Positions 15,702 through 24,416 of a DNA stretch of 64,000 nucleotides are shown here, in pieces. Numbering within the stretch: position 1 is the stretch's first letter; each line of letters begins with the position of its first letter. Position numbers and translations under genes: made by a program. This stretch comes from Candidatus Cetobacterium colombiensis (GTDB lineage: Bacteria > Fusobacteriota > Fusobacteriia > Fusobacteriales > Fusobacteriaceae): the NCBI RefSeq assembly GCF_033962415.1, contig NZ_JAVIKH010000009.1, positions 56,412 through 120,411 on the forward strand. Direction: 5' to 3'. The notes under the pieces were generated by a model, which saw only the letters and a program-made list of their open reading frames with translations, did not search any database and was not told the origin of the DNA.

Positions 15702-16811
15702 ATGTTATTTTACAGACCTAATTATCTAATGATGACTGCTGGTCCAACAACCGTTGCAGGAAACACTTTACATTCTAGAAGTAAAGTATTTGGAAATCCT
15801 GATTTAGACCCAGATTTTTTAAGTTATTATAAATTTGTTTGTCATAGACTTAGAAATTTTATTGGTTCAGATCAATCTAAAATTTTAATAATGAATGGAG
15901 AAGGAATGCTTGGCTTAGACGCTGCTTGTGCTTCTCTTACTGAAAAAGGTGATAGAGTCCTTGTTATTTCTAATGGTTTTTTTGGAGAAGGATTTAAAGG
16001 GCTTATAGAGCCTTACGGTGGAGAAGTAACTATCTTTGAATCAAGCTGGAAAAAATCTATTGATTTAAAAAAATTAGAAGAATTTTTAGAAAAAGATTCT
16101 AATTTTAAATATGCTACTTTAGTTCATTGTGATACACCTAGCGGTCTTTTAAATGATATTGGTCCTATTTGTCAACTTTTAAAATCTAAAGGTATTTTAA
16201 CTGTTGTAGATACTGTTGCCGCTCTTGGAGGAGTAGAATTTAGAATGGATGATTGGAAAATTGACATTGCATTATCTGCTTCTCAAAAAGTTTTTTCAGC
16301 TGCTCCTGGTTTAACAATTGTTGCAGTTAGTGATGATGCTTGGAAAGCAATGGAGAATAGAACAACACCTATTCCTTCTTTTTATTGCAACTTATTACTT
16401 TGGAAAGATATTGAAGACAAAAAATCTTTTCCTTATACTATGCCCGCTAGCGATATTATTGGTTTAGGAACAGCTATTGATAATTTACTTTCTGAAACTT
16501 TATTTAGAGCTTTCGATAGACATGAAGAAATGAGAGATTTATGTATTAAAAAACTTAAAGAATTTGGTTGTTCTTTATATTTAGAAGATAATTTTTCTCC
16601 TACAGTAACTGCCTTTTTACCACCAAAAGGAATTGATGCTGAAGATTTATTAGTACATTTAAGAGCTAAATACAATATTCTTCTTTCTGGATCTTACGGC
16701 CCTTTGGCTGGAAAAGTTATTAGAATTGGTCATATGGGAGAAAATGCTAGAGAAGATAGAGTTCGATTTACTTTAGATTGTTTAGAAAAAGCTATAATAG
16801 ATTTAAAATAA
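15702..16811 (+). CDS. Class V aminotransferase, alanine--glyoxylate / serine--pyruvate aminotransferase family
   Basis: A 369-aa fold-type I PLP enzyme. MTAGPTTVAG at the N-terminus, GEGMLGLDAA, HCDTPSGLLN, D170 in VVDTVAALGG and the PLP lysine K196 in SASQKVFSAAPG are the usual landmarks of the AGXT/PucG/SgaA group. RBS AAGGAGG. It follows bioC by 19 nt and ends at the operon terminator, so it is expressed with the biotin genes although the family has no established role there. Substrates cannot be assigned from sequence; a supporting role in biotin synthesis, for example amino donor supply, is only a guess from position. Confidence 0.85.
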   Translation: MLFYRPNYLMMTAGPTTVAGNTLHSRSKVFGNPDLDPDFLSYYKFVCHRLRNFIGSDQSKILIMNGEGMLGLDAACASLTEKGDRVLVISNGFFGEGFKGLIEPYGGEVTIFESSWKKSIDLKKLEEFLEKDSNFKYATLVHCDTPSGLLNDIGPICQLLKSKGILTVVDTVAALGGVEFRMDDWKIDIALSASQKVFSAAPGLTIVAVSDDAWKAMENRTTPIPSFYCNLLLWKDIEDKKSFPYTMPASDIIGLGTAIDNLLSETLFRAFDRHEEMRDLCIKKLKEFGCSLYLEDNFSPTVTAFLPPKGIDAEDLLVHLRAKYNILLSGSYGPLAGKVIRIGHMGENAREDRVRFTLDCLEKAIIDLK

Positions 16812-16840
16812 TAAAAAGTCGGTTTTAAACCGACTTTTTA
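16812..16840 (+). terminator. Bidirectional terminator between the biotin operon and recR
   Basis: AAAAAGTCGGTTT and AAACCGACTTTTT, 13-bp stem with T-runs on both strands, between convergent genes. Confidence 0.9.
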
Positions 16841-17431
16841 TATTTCTTGTCTTCCTTCTAGTGCTCTTGATATAGTCGCTACATCAGCAAACTCTATGTT
16901 TCCACCCATAGGGATTCCACTTGCAATTTTAGTTATTTTTACGTTAAAAGGTTTTAAAAGTTTTGTTAGATACAAAGCTGTTGTCTCTCCTTCTAAATCA
17001 GGATTCAAAGCAAGTATGATCTCTTTTATCTCCTCTTTAGCAACTCTTTCTAGTAAAGATTTTAAATTTAATTTATCTGGTGTCATTCCATTTAGAGGAT
17101 CAATTTTTCCATTTAATACATGATATGTTCCTTTATATCTTTTAGTCTTTTCTAAAGGAATTATATCTCTACTGTCTTCAACTACACAAATTATATCTTT
17201 GTCTCTAAATTCATCTCTACAAATATCACACATATCATTTTCACTAAAATTACCACACACTGAACATTTTTTTACAGATTCTTTAACATCTTTCAAAGCT
17301 TTGGAAAATCTTTCTACTTCTTGATCAGACATTTCTAATACATGAAAAGCTAATCTCACAGCACTTTTTCTTCCAATTCCAGGCAATCTATTAAATTCAT
17401 CTATTAATATTTCTAATGACTTTGTTGCCAT
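16838..17431 (-). CDS. recR: Recombination mediator protein RecR
   Basis: A 197-aa protein that with RecO (and RecF) loads RecA at gaps. N-terminal helix-hairpin-helix with RLPGIGRKSA, a four-cysteine zinc finger (C56, C59, C68, C71), a TOPRIM domain from about residue 79 (VVEDSRDI, LNPDLEGETTA), and the C-terminal TKIASGIPMGGNIEFAD. Length and order match the family. Last gene of the accD-accA-pfkA-106-aa-recR run, 12 nt after its neighbour. Confidence 0.96.
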   Translation of the reverse strand: MATKSLEILIDEFNRLPGIGRKSAVRLAFHVLEMSDQEVERFSKALKDVKESVKKCSVCGNFSENDMCDICRDEFRDKDIICVVEDSRDIIPLEKTKRYKGTYHVLNGKIDPLNGMTPDKLNLKSLLERVAKEEIKEIILALNPDLEGETTALYLTKLLKPFNVKITKIASGIPMGGNIEFADVATISRALEGRQEI

Positions 17432-17443
17432 TTAAACTCCTTA

Positions 17444-17764
17444 CTACTTTTTTTCTGCTGGAGCTTTTTGAGCTAGTGTTCTTGTAATTTCTTTTATACT
17501 TTTAGAAATTTCTCTTCTTTCTTTCCCTAGCTCTGCGTTTTTTATGATATAGTCATCTACTCTATCTTCGTAGTCACCTTTCATATTTTCGATTATATCA
17601 ATAATCTCTGCATAGCTCATTCCAGGCTTTAAGTACTCTTTTAAATTTGTTAAAAGATCAACTCTTTTTCTGTTATCTCTTATTTTTCTATCGTTATCTT
17701 CGATTTCTCTTTTTATTTTATTTTTTCTTCTTTCTTTTCTAACAACGTCTAAAACTGTAATCAT
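17444..17764 (-). CDS. Conserved small charged protein, function unknown
   Basis: A 106-aa soluble protein that I do not recognise. It is rich in Lys, Arg, Glu and Asp and is predicted helical: residues 8-45 and 70-98 look like two long amphipathic helices capable of coiled coil, linked by [17 protein letters not shown]. No signal peptide or membrane segment. It is 14 nt after pfkA and 12 nt before recR, each with usable ribosome-binding sites, so it is part of the operon and likely a real gene. A lineage-specific protein is likely. Confidence 0.75.
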   Translation of the reverse strand: MITVLDVVRKERRKNKIKREIEDNDRKIRDNRKRVDLLTNLKEYLKPGMSYAEIIDIIENMKGDYEDRVDDYIIKNAELGKERREISKSIKEITRTLAQKAPAEKK

Positions 17765-17778
17765 ATTCTCATCAGCTC

Positions 17779-18744
17779 CTATTTACAAAGTGTTAATGCT
17801 AATTCATAATCTTTTGTTATATCGTATTTTCTCTTACCTTCCCAAGCAAATGATATTGGATGAGTTATTAATTCGTTACTTTCAATTCCTACCATAACTC
17901 CTCCTTCTCCTGCTTCAAGAAGATCTACTGCTTTTGCTCCCATTTTAGTTGCTAAAACTCTATCAAATCCTGAAGGTGTTCCTCCTCTTTGAACGTGAGC
18001 TAAAACAACACTTCTTACTTCTGTTGTTACTTTTTCTTTTAATTGTTTTTCCATTTCTAGAACACTTCCAACACCTTCTGCTACAAGAACGATATCATGT
18101 AACTTTCCTTGTCTTCTTCTTTCTTTTATTTGGTAAGCTAACATTTCAATTGGTTCGTTTATCTCTGGTATTAATATACCGTCTCCTCCTCCTGCTAATG
18201 TTGCATGTAAAGCTAAATCTCCAGCATGTCTTCCCATAACTTCCATTAAGATTGTTCTCTCATGAGAAGTAGCTGTATCTCTTAATTTTGATATAGCATC
18301 TAAAATTGTATTTAAACACGTATCAAAACCTATTGTATAATCTGTTCCTATGATATCATTGTCTATTGTTCCTGGTAATCCAACAACTTTAAATCCGTGC
18401 TCTTTAGATAATAAATCCGCTCCTCTATAAGAACCGTCTCCACCAACAACAACAATTCCTTCAATTCCTCTTTTCTTTAGGTTTTCTGCCGCTATTGCTC
18501 TAAACTTTGGATCTTTAAACTCTAAACATCTTGCTGTTAAAAGAACTGTTCCACCTCTGTCGATGATTCCAGATACATGACTTCCATTCATTTGGAATAT
18601 CTCATCGTGTAACATTCCTAAATATCCTCTTTTTACTCCAAATACTTCCATTCCTTTAGCTAAAGCTACTTTTGTTACTGCTCTTACTGCAGCGTTCATT
18701 CCTGGAGCGTCTCCTCCACTTGTTAAAACAGCTATTCTTTTCAT
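17779..18744 (-). CDS. pfkA: ATP-dependent 6-phosphofructokinase
   Basis: A 321-aa glycolytic kinase, fructose-6-phosphate + ATP to fructose-1,6-bisphosphate. Visible: [16 protein letters not shown] (ATP-binding glycines), [11 protein letters not shown], the catalytic segment PGTIDNDI with the proton-accepting Asp, and [13 protein letters not shown] for substrate binding. Length matches bacterial PfkA (about 320). The start has GGAGG upstream. It lies 33 nt after accA, linking glycolysis with the fatty-acid-synthesis genes in one transcript. Confidence 0.97.
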   Translation of the reverse strand: MKRIAVLTSGGDAPGMNAAVRAVTKVALAKGMEVFGVKRGYLGMLHDEIFQMNGSHVSGIIDRGGTVLLTARCLEFKDPKFRAIAAENLKKRGIEGIVVVGGDGSYRGADLLSKEHGFKVVGLPGTIDNDIIGTDYTIGFDTCLNTILDAISKLRDTATSHERTILMEVMGRHAGDLALHATLAGGGDGILIPEINEPIEMLAYQIKERRRQGKLHDIVLVAEGVGSVLEMEKQLKEKVTTEVRSVVLAHVQRGGTPSGFDRVLATKMGAKAVDLLEAGEGGVMVGIESNELITHPISFAWEGKRKYDITKDYELALTLCK

Positions 18745-18777
18745 TAGCCTAACACCTCCGACACTTTCTATTAAAAT

Positions 18778-19728
18778 TTAGATTGTTTTTTCTATAAAAT
18801 TACCCATTTTTCTAAACTTATTATATCTATTTTTTAGTAAAGTATCTACATCTAATTTAGATAACTCTGAAAGTGATGATAAAATAACACTTTTTAGGTC
18901 ATTTGCTGCACACTTATAATCTCTATGTGCTCCTCCTAAAGGCTCTTTTACTATTCCGTCAATTATACCTAAACTCTGTAAACTCTGACCTGATATTTTT
19001 AAATTATTTGCTGCTTCTGGTGCTTTAGATGAATCCTTATATAAAATTGCTGCACATCCTTCTGGAGAAATAACAGAATAAACTGCATTTTCCATCATAT
19101 ATACTTTATCAGCCACTCCTAGAGCTAATGCTCCACCTGATCCACCTTCTCCTATTACAATTGAAACTATTGGAACTTTTATTCCTGCCATCTCTAAAAG
19201 ATTTCTAGCAATTGCCTCTCCTTGACCATGTTTTTCAGCTTCTATTCCTGGATAAGCTCCTGCTGTATCTATAAGATTTACGATGGGTATAGAAAATCTT
19301 TCAGCCATTTTAAATAATCTTAAAGCTTTTCTATATCCTTCGGGACTTGCCATTCCAAAATTTCTAAAAATATTTTCTTCAATTGTTCTTCCTTTTTGAT
19401 GACCAATTATCATAACTTTTTGATCATTAATTTTACAAAGTCCACCAACTATTGCTGCATCATCTTTACATAGTCTATCCCCATGTAATTCAATGAAATC
19501 TGTTGTCATATTTTCTATATAATCTAAAGTATATGGTCTTTCTGGATGACGAGCTATTGAAACTCTATCCCAATCTGTTAAATTTTCATAAGCTGCTCTT
19601 AAATACTCATCTCTTTGCTTTGAAAGTTTTTCTATTTCTAAACTTAAATCTATATTTTTCTCTTTTGAAAAATTTTTAAGTTCTACTATTTTAGTTTCTA
19701 AATCTAAAATTTCACTATTAAATTTCAT
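18778..19728 (-). CDS. accA: Acetyl-CoA carboxylase carboxyltransferase subunit alpha
   Basis: A 316-aa subunit that with AccD transfers the carboxyl group from carboxybiotin to acetyl-CoA, giving malonyl-CoA. Family landmarks: ELHGDRLCKDD, GHQKGR, the oxyanion-type segment GEGGSGGALALGVAD, MMENAVYSVISPEGCAAIL. Length fits (about 315-320). It follows accD by 28 nt. The biotin carboxylase and carrier genes (accC, accB) are not in the window. Confidence 0.97.
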   Translation of the reverse strand: MKFNSEILDLETKIVELKNFSKEKNIDLSLEIEKLSKQRDEYLRAAYENLTDWDRVSIARHPERPYTLDYIENMTTDFIELHGDRLCKDDAAIVGGLCKINDQKVMIIGHQKGRTIEENIFRNFGMASPEGYRKALRLFKMAERFSIPIVNLIDTAGAYPGIEAEKHGQGEAIARNLLEMAGIKVPIVSIVIGEGGSGGALALGVADKVYMMENAVYSVISPEGCAAILYKDSSKAPEAANNLKISGQSLQSLGIIDGIVKEPLGGAHRDYKCAANDLKSVILSSLSELSKLDVDTLLKNRYNKFRKMGNFIEKTI

Positions 19729-19756
19729 GGCTCTCTCCTATTAATTTAACTATCTT

Positions 19757-20641
19757 TTAGATAATATTATCTAAAACTTTATGAAGAGTTCTCTTCATAT
19801 CCTCTCTTTTTGTTATTACATCTACCATTCCACACTCTTGTAAAAATTCACTTCTTTGGAATCCATTTGGTAGTTTTTGTTTTATTGTTTGCTCAATTAC
19901 CCTTTGACCAGCAAAACCAATTAAAGCATCTGGTTCTGTCATAATAATATCTCCTAACATAGCAAAAGAAGCTGTTACTCCTCCTGTTGTTGGATTAACT
20001 GGTATAGATATAAACGGTAATCCTGCTTCTCTTAATCTCTCTAAAGCTGCAGATGTTTTAGCCATTTGCATAAGTGATAAAATTCCCTCGTGCATTCTTG
20101 CTCCTCCAGAAGAAGATACAACTATAACTGGAACTTTAAATTCAATTCCTCTTTCAATAGCTCTTGTTATTTTTTCTCCAACAACAGAACCCATACTTCC
20201 ACCTAAAAATTCAAAATCCATAACTGCTATACTTACTTTTATTCCAAAAATTTCTCCAATTCCTGCTACTACACCCTCTGACATTCCAGTTTTTTCAACT
20301 GCTGCCTCATACTTTTCTTTATATCCTGGAAAATCTAAAGGATTTTCAGATACTAAATTTTTATCAAACTCTTGAAATGTATCTTTATCAATTAAAAGAG
20401 CTATTCTTTCTTTTGCACTCATAGAAAAATAATAATCACAGTGCGGACATTTTTGTAAATTTTGTTCAATATCATTCTTGTAAACAATCTCATGACACTC
20501 TGGACATTTTTCCCAAAGTCCTGTTATCTTTGTTTTTTTTATTATTTTTTCCTCTTTTTCTTCAACTTTTTTATTTTCTGATTTATTTTCCTTAACAGTT
20601 AAAGTCGCATACTTTTTTTTATTCAAAGAAAAAAACTTCAT
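19757..20641 (-). CDS. accD: Acetyl-CoA carboxylase carboxyltransferase subunit beta
   Basis: A 294-aa partner of AccA. An N-terminal four-cysteine zinc ribbon (C46, C49, C65, C68 in CPEC...CPHC) precedes the crotonase-fold carboxyltransferase domain with SSSGGARMHEGILSLMQMAKTSAA and TASFAMLGD. The first 40 residues are a Lys/Glu-rich extension. RBS AGGAGG. First gene of its operon with a good promoter about 50 nt upstream. Confidence 0.97.
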   Translation of the reverse strand: MKFFSLNKKKYATLTVKENKSENKKVEEKEEKIIKKTKITGLWEKCPECHEIVYKNDIEQNLQKCPHCDYYFSMSAKERIALLIDKDTFQEFDKNLVSENPLDFPGYKEKYEAAVEKTGMSEGVVAGIGEIFGIKVSIAVMDFEFLGGSMGSVVGEKITRAIERGIEFKVPVIVVSSSGGARMHEGILSLMQMAKTSAALERLREAGLPFISIPVNPTTGGVTASFAMLGDIIMTEPDALIGFAGQRVIEQTIKQKLPNGFQRSEFLQECGMVDVITKREDMKRTLHKVLDNII

Positions 20642-20688
20642 ATTTTCCTCCTGAAACTTCTTTATATTTTTAATTTTTTCAATATCTC

Positions 20689-20717
20689 ATTCTATAAGAT
20701 TTTTCACTATATTTCAA
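20689..20717 (-). promoter_or_regulatory. Promoter of the accD-accA-pfkA operon
   Basis: Minus strand TTGAAA (20717-20712), 17-nt spacer, TAGAAT (20694-20689), about 48 nt before the accD ATG. Confidence 0.72.
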
Positions 20718-20730
20718 TAATTATTTGATT

Positions 20731-20758
20731 TTGACACCTTTATATTATAGAATATGTA
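20731..20758 (+). promoter_or_regulatory. Candidate promoter of the chorismate mutase-like gene
   Basis: TTGACA (20731-20736), 16-nt spacer, TATGTA (20753-20758). The implied start near 20765 leaves almost no leader before the ATG at 20771. Confidence 0.45.
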
Positions 20759-20770
20759 TTGATAATGTTC

Positions 20771-21451
20771 ATGAAATGGGTGATTAAAATTACACGTGAT
20801 ATTAATAAATTAAGAGATGAAATTGATAAAACTGATAAAAAAATTATAGAACTTATTTTAAATAGAATGAATCTTGTTCACGAAGTGGGATTAACTAAAG
20901 CTAAAAATAATAGTCGAGTTTACGTTCCCGAAAGAGAAGTAGCTATATATAAGAAATTAAGTGCTTTTTCTGGCATATCTCCTAAAGAGATTCAAAGCTT
21001 TTATACTGAGATTATTTCCTTTTGTAGAAAACTTGAAGATATTTTAAATGTCGGAATACAAATGGACAGCCTTTGTCTATTGGGAATAAAGAAAATATTT
21101 GGAGAATATGTTAATCCTATTATAGTAGAAGATTTCAACGAATTAGAACTAAGTAGTACCAAATATATTCTGGCACCATTATCTAAAAGTACTTTAGATT
21201 TTATTTTAAAAAATAATTGGTCTATAATTAATTCTGTTAAAATTGAAAATGAAACTTTATATCTATTTTCATATTATGAAAATGTTTTGATTAAAAATGG
21301 AGATATTCAATTTATTTTATATAATAAAATCATCTCTAAAAATTACATAGAATTTGATAATAATATTTTTATAAATTTAATTCCATATGATGAATTAAAT
21401 TCTTTTGAAAATTTAAATATTAAGATATTAGGATTTGTTCCGAGTATTTAA
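20771..21451 (+). CDS. Chorismate mutase (AroQ type) fused to a degenerate C-terminal region
   Basis: About 226 aa. Residues 8-90 are a type II chorismate mutase helix bundle: INKLRDEIDKTDKKIIELILNRM, then VHEVGLTKAKNN and VPEREVAIYKKL with the expected Arg, Lys and Glu, followed by FYTEIISFCRKLE. Chorismate mutase forms prephenate for Phe/Tyr synthesis. The remaining 130 residues have no intact domain I recognise, but layout and the ending IKILGFVPSI recall a shrunken prephenate dehydratase plus ACT tail. The start is uncertain: in-frame TTG 20759, ATG 20771 and GTG 20780 are possible and none has a clear Shine-Dalgarno; 20771 fits the promoter best. Confidence 0.65.
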   Translation: MKWVIKITRDINKLRDEIDKTDKKIIELILNRMNLVHEVGLTKAKNNSRVYVPEREVAIYKKLSAFSGISPKEIQSFYTEIISFCRKLEDILNVGIQMDSLCLLGIKKIFGEYVNPIIVEDFNELELSSTKYILAPLSKSTLDFILKNNWSIINSVKIENETLYLFSYYENVLIKNGDIQFILYNKIISKNYIEFDNNIFINLIPYDELNSFENLNIKILGFVPSI

Positions 21452-21483
21452 GTTCAAAACAAAACACGGGGGGAAAATTAAGT

Positions 21484-22002
21484 ATGTTAAAAAAAATTGT
21501 GTCTACATTTTTTATATTTTTATTAGTTGGATGTAACAATCTTTCAATTCCTAATCCCTTGGAAACTTCTGAAAATAGAGAAAAAATGTCTACTTCTGTG
21601 GATTCAGAAAATGAAGTAATTGGTATAGGCTCTGCTAAAATTGGAAGTAGTGGAACTTTAGTAGCCAATGGTAAAGCATCTCGTGAAGCAAAAGAAAAAT
21701 TAAAATCTAAAATTTTATCTGAAGAAGATATTATATTTAAATCTTTTTTAGTTCCTGCCGATCCATATACAAGAAAAATTCTTTCTCCAGCTTTATCTGA
21801 TTTAATGGAGTACACTGCTAATCAATTAGTACAAAAATCTATTGAAAAAGATTCATGGATGGAAAATAATAAAGTTTATATTGTATATAGTATTTCTAAA
21901 AATGAAATTTTACAAGAATCTCAAAATATTTTTACTCAATATATTGATGATATTACTAGTAAATTTCAACTTATTAAAGAGGGGGTTACTCAAACCGAAT
22001 GA
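21484..22002 (+). CDS. Lipoprotein, LPP20-like
   Basis: A 172-aa predicted lipoprotein. A hydrophobic signal (residues 3-16) ends in the lipobox LLVGC with C17 as the lipidated residue. The mature part holds a conserved-looking GIGSAKIGSSGTLVANGKASREAKEKL, reminiscent of LPP20/FlgT-type N-terminal domains that start with GxG and Ala-rich helices; function unknown. RBS is an unusually strong run of six G (21469-21474). Its stop codon overlaps the citC start (ATGA), so it is coupled to the citrate lyase accessory genes, though no link in function is evident. Confidence 0.75.
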   Translation: MLKKIVSTFFIFLLVGCNNLSIPNPLETSENREKMSTSVDSENEVIGIGSAKIGSSGTLVANGKASREAKEKLKSKILSEEDIIFKSFLVPADPYTRKILSPALSDLMEYTANQLVQKSIEKDSWMENNKVYIVYSISKNEILQESQNIFTQYIDDITSKFQLIKEGVTQTE

Positions 22003-23033
22003 ATATAGAAACACTAAATTTAAATAGCTCTTATGAAAAAAAAGAGTTAATCGCATTTTTAAATAAATTTCAACTTAATTTTGATGAAACTATAGATTAT
22101 TCTGTGGTTATTAAACAAGATGAAGAAATTGTAGCTACAGCTTCTAAAAGTAAAAATATAATTAAATGTTTTGCCATTGACGATTGTTTAAGAGGTGAAG
22201 GAGTTACAAATAGCTTAGTTACAACACTGCTTAATAAATCTTTTGATCAAGGTATTTTTCATAGTTTTGTTTTTACTAAACCATCTAATGAAGATATTTT
22301 CAAAGGAGTTGGATTTAAAGCAATTTCAAAAACTAATAAAGTAGCTCTTCTTGAAATTGGCATGAATTCCATTGATAAAACAATTGATACAATTAAGAGT
22401 CAATTAGATTGGAACCCAAATACAAACAATGGACTTCTTATTATGAATTGTAATCCTTTTACTTTAGGGCATTTATTTTTAATTGAAACAGCTTCTAAAA
22501 TGATGGACAATGTTTTAGTTTTAGTTGTTGAAGAAGATAAATCTTCTTTTCCTTTTGTTGACCGTATACAGTTGGTTAAAAAAGGCGTTGAACACCTAAA
22601 TAATGTTAAAGTTTTACCAAGCACAGAATATGTTATTTCTTCTGCCACTTTTCCAAATTATTTTTTAAGAAAAGAAGATGATTCTCTTGAAGAATACATG
22701 AAGTTAGATACAAAAATAACTGCTGAGTATTTTTGTAAAAGGCTTAATATTTCTACAAGATTTGTTGGTGAAGAACCTTATTGTGAAGTTACAAAAAAAT
22801 ATAATAAAACCATGATTGAAACATTTAAAGATTTCAATTTAAAAGTTGAAGTAATTCCTAGAAAAACTTCTGATGATTTAGCTATTAGTGCTTCTCAAGT
22901 AAGATCTCTTTTAAAAGATGAAAATCTAAATGCTGTAGAAAAACTAGTTCCTAAATCTACTTTTGATTATTTAATTTCAGAAAAAGGAAAGGAGATTACA
23001 GAGAGAATTAAAAATTCTAGCTCTGTTCACTAA
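21999..23033 (+). CDS. citC: [Citrate (pro-3S)-lyase] ligase
   Basis: A 344-aa enzyme that acetylates the prosthetic group of the citrate lyase acyl carrier protein, activating the lyase. It has an N-terminal GNAT-like domain (residues 1-115; CLRGEGVTNSLVTTLL) and a nucleotidyltransferase domain with MNCNPFTLGHLFLIE, ending in the ISASQVR segment typical of the HxGH superfamily. Length matches CitC. It overlaps the lipoprotein stop and is 5 nt from citXG. The lyase subunits citD, citE and citF are not in the window. Confidence 0.93.
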   Translation: MNIETLNLNSSYEKKELIAFLNKFQLNFDETIDYSVVIKQDEEIVATASKSKNIIKCFAIDDCLRGEGVTNSLVTTLLNKSFDQGIFHSFVFTKPSNEDIFKGVGFKAISKTNKVALLEIGMNSIDKTIDTIKSQLDWNPNTNNGLLIMNCNPFTLGHLFLIETASKMMDNVLVLVVEEDKSSFPFVDRIQLVKKGVEHLNNVKVLPSTEYVISSATFPNYFLRKEDDSLEEYMKLDTKITAEYFCKRLNISTRFVGEEPYCEVTKKYNKTMIETFKDFNLKVEVIPRKTSDDLAISASQVRSLLKDENLNAVEKLVPKSTFDYLISEKGKEITERIKNSSSVH

Positions 23034-23038
23034 TACAA

Positions 23039-24385
23039 ATGTTTAACCTAGAAGAATTTTTATTAATGAGAGAAAAAAGAGTTGTTATTCAAAATGAAAT
23101 TATTAATAATTTCAAAAATCCTATTTTAGTTTTAAGAGCTAATTATCCGGGAGAAGAAAAAAATCATTTTGTTCCTAAATATATTTTAGAAATTATGAAT
23201 GAAGAGATTTTAAAAATTTTTAATTCTAATATTATTTTTCAAGAAAAAATTAATTCCATTGAAGGGCCTACATATATTTATTCTTTAAAAGAAAATGGAA
23301 GAAATATAAAGAAGTTAGCTATGGAAATTGAAAATTTACATATATTAGGTAGATGTGTGGACATTGATGTTTTTGATAAGGATGGCTATCCTTTCTCTCG
23401 AAAAGATTTTGGAGGAGAAAAAAGAAAATGCCTTTTATGTGAAGAGATGGCCTTTGTGTGTGGTCGAAACAGAACTCATTCTTTAAAGGAAATTCAAGAA
23501 GTTATTGAAAAAAAATTGGAAGAATATCTAAAATCAAAAAAAGTTGCTGAAAATATCAGTAGTAGTTTTTCAAATTTAGCCTTAAAATCTATTATCTTAG
23601 AAGTTGCTGCTGCTCCTTCTTTTGGATTAGTTGCTCCTCACACCAAAGGATCACACGAGGATATGGACTTCTTTACTTTTATTAATAGTGGCTTTTCTTT
23701 AAATAACTATTTTAAAGAAGTAACTTTAGCTGGTTTTTCTCCTTTATCTGTTGATTTAATATTTAGAAAAATTCGACACATGGGAAAAATTGCTGAAAAT
23801 GACATGTTTAAAGCTACTAAAGACGTTAATACTCATAAAGGGATGATTTTTCTAATGGGTATAACAGTGGCCTTATCTGCTAAAGCAAAATTTGAAAAGT
23901 TACCTTTTAGTGAAATTTCAACTCTTATTAAAGAGATGTGTCGGGATATTCTTAAAGATTTTGATAATATCAAAGAAAAAACTAACCTTACTCATGGTGA
24001 GAAATTATATCTGAAACATGGTATTGTTGGAGTTAGAGGTATTGTTAAAAATGGTCTTGATATTTTATTTCTAGGCGCTATTGATATCTTTAAAAACTCT
24101 TTAAATAAAGGAGAACACATAAATCAAGCAATGGTAAGAACTTTAATATTTCTAATGAGTAAGCTTGAAGACACAACTATTTTACATCGACATAACATAG
24201 AGACTTTAAATTTTGTTAAAGCTAAGGCACAAGAATTACACTTAACTTTCAATGAAATTGAATTAGATTTAAACCTTTTAAAAGAAATTGAATTAGATTT
24301 TATTAATAAACGTATAAGTCCAGGAGGAGCAGCTGATCTTTTAGCTGTTACTATGTTTTTATCATTTATTAGTATTTATTTTTAA
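23039..24385 (+). CDS. citXG: CitX-CitG fusion: apo-citrate lyase phosphoribosyl-dephospho-CoA transferase and triphosphoribosyl-dephospho-CoA synthase
   Basis: A 448-aa two-domain protein. Residues 1-165 match CitX (LRANYPGEEKN, GRCVDIDVFD, RKCLLCEEMAFVCGRNRTH), which attaches the prosthetic group to the lyase carrier protein. Residues about 170-448 match CitG (APSFGLVAPHTKGSHEDMDFFTF, THKGMIFLMG, SPGGAADLLAVTMFL), which makes the prosthetic group precursor. Fused CitXG is known in some bacteria. The start has no clear Shine-Dalgarno and lies 5 nt after citC, suggesting coupling; M10 is a possible later start. Followed at once by a terminator. Confidence 0.92.
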   Translation: MFNLEEFLLMREKRVVIQNEIINNFKNPILVLRANYPGEEKNHFVPKYILEIMNEEILKIFNSNIIFQEKINSIEGPTYIYSLKENGRNIKKLAMEIENLHILGRCVDIDVFDKDGYPFSRKDFGGEKRKCLLCEEMAFVCGRNRTHSLKEIQEVIEKKLEEYLKSKKVAENISSSFSNLALKSIILEVAAAPSFGLVAPHTKGSHEDMDFFTFINSGFSLNNYFKEVTLAGFSPLSVDLIFRKIRHMGKIAENDMFKATKDVNTHKGMIFLMGITVALSAKAKFEKLPFSEISTLIKEMCRDILKDFDNIKEKTNLTHGEKLYLKHGIVGVRGIVKNGLDILFLGAIDIFKNSLNKGEHINQAMVRTLIFLMSKLEDTTILHRHNIETLNFVKAKAQELHLTFNEIELDLNLLKEIELDFINKRISPGGAADLLAVTMFLSFISIYF

Positions 24386-24390
24386 TTGAA

Positions 24391-24416
24391 GAGGCTATTA
24401 CTAGCCTCTTTTTTTA
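24391..24416 (+). terminator. Terminator of the citC-citXG operon
   Basis: GAGGCTA / TAGCCTC with a 4-nt loop (24391-24408) then seven or more T. Confidence 0.9.

Noticed and set aside
20771..21451. Full prephenate dehydratase (P-protein)
   Set aside because: The gene is far too short and lacks the conserved dehydratase motifs; only the mutase domain is intact.
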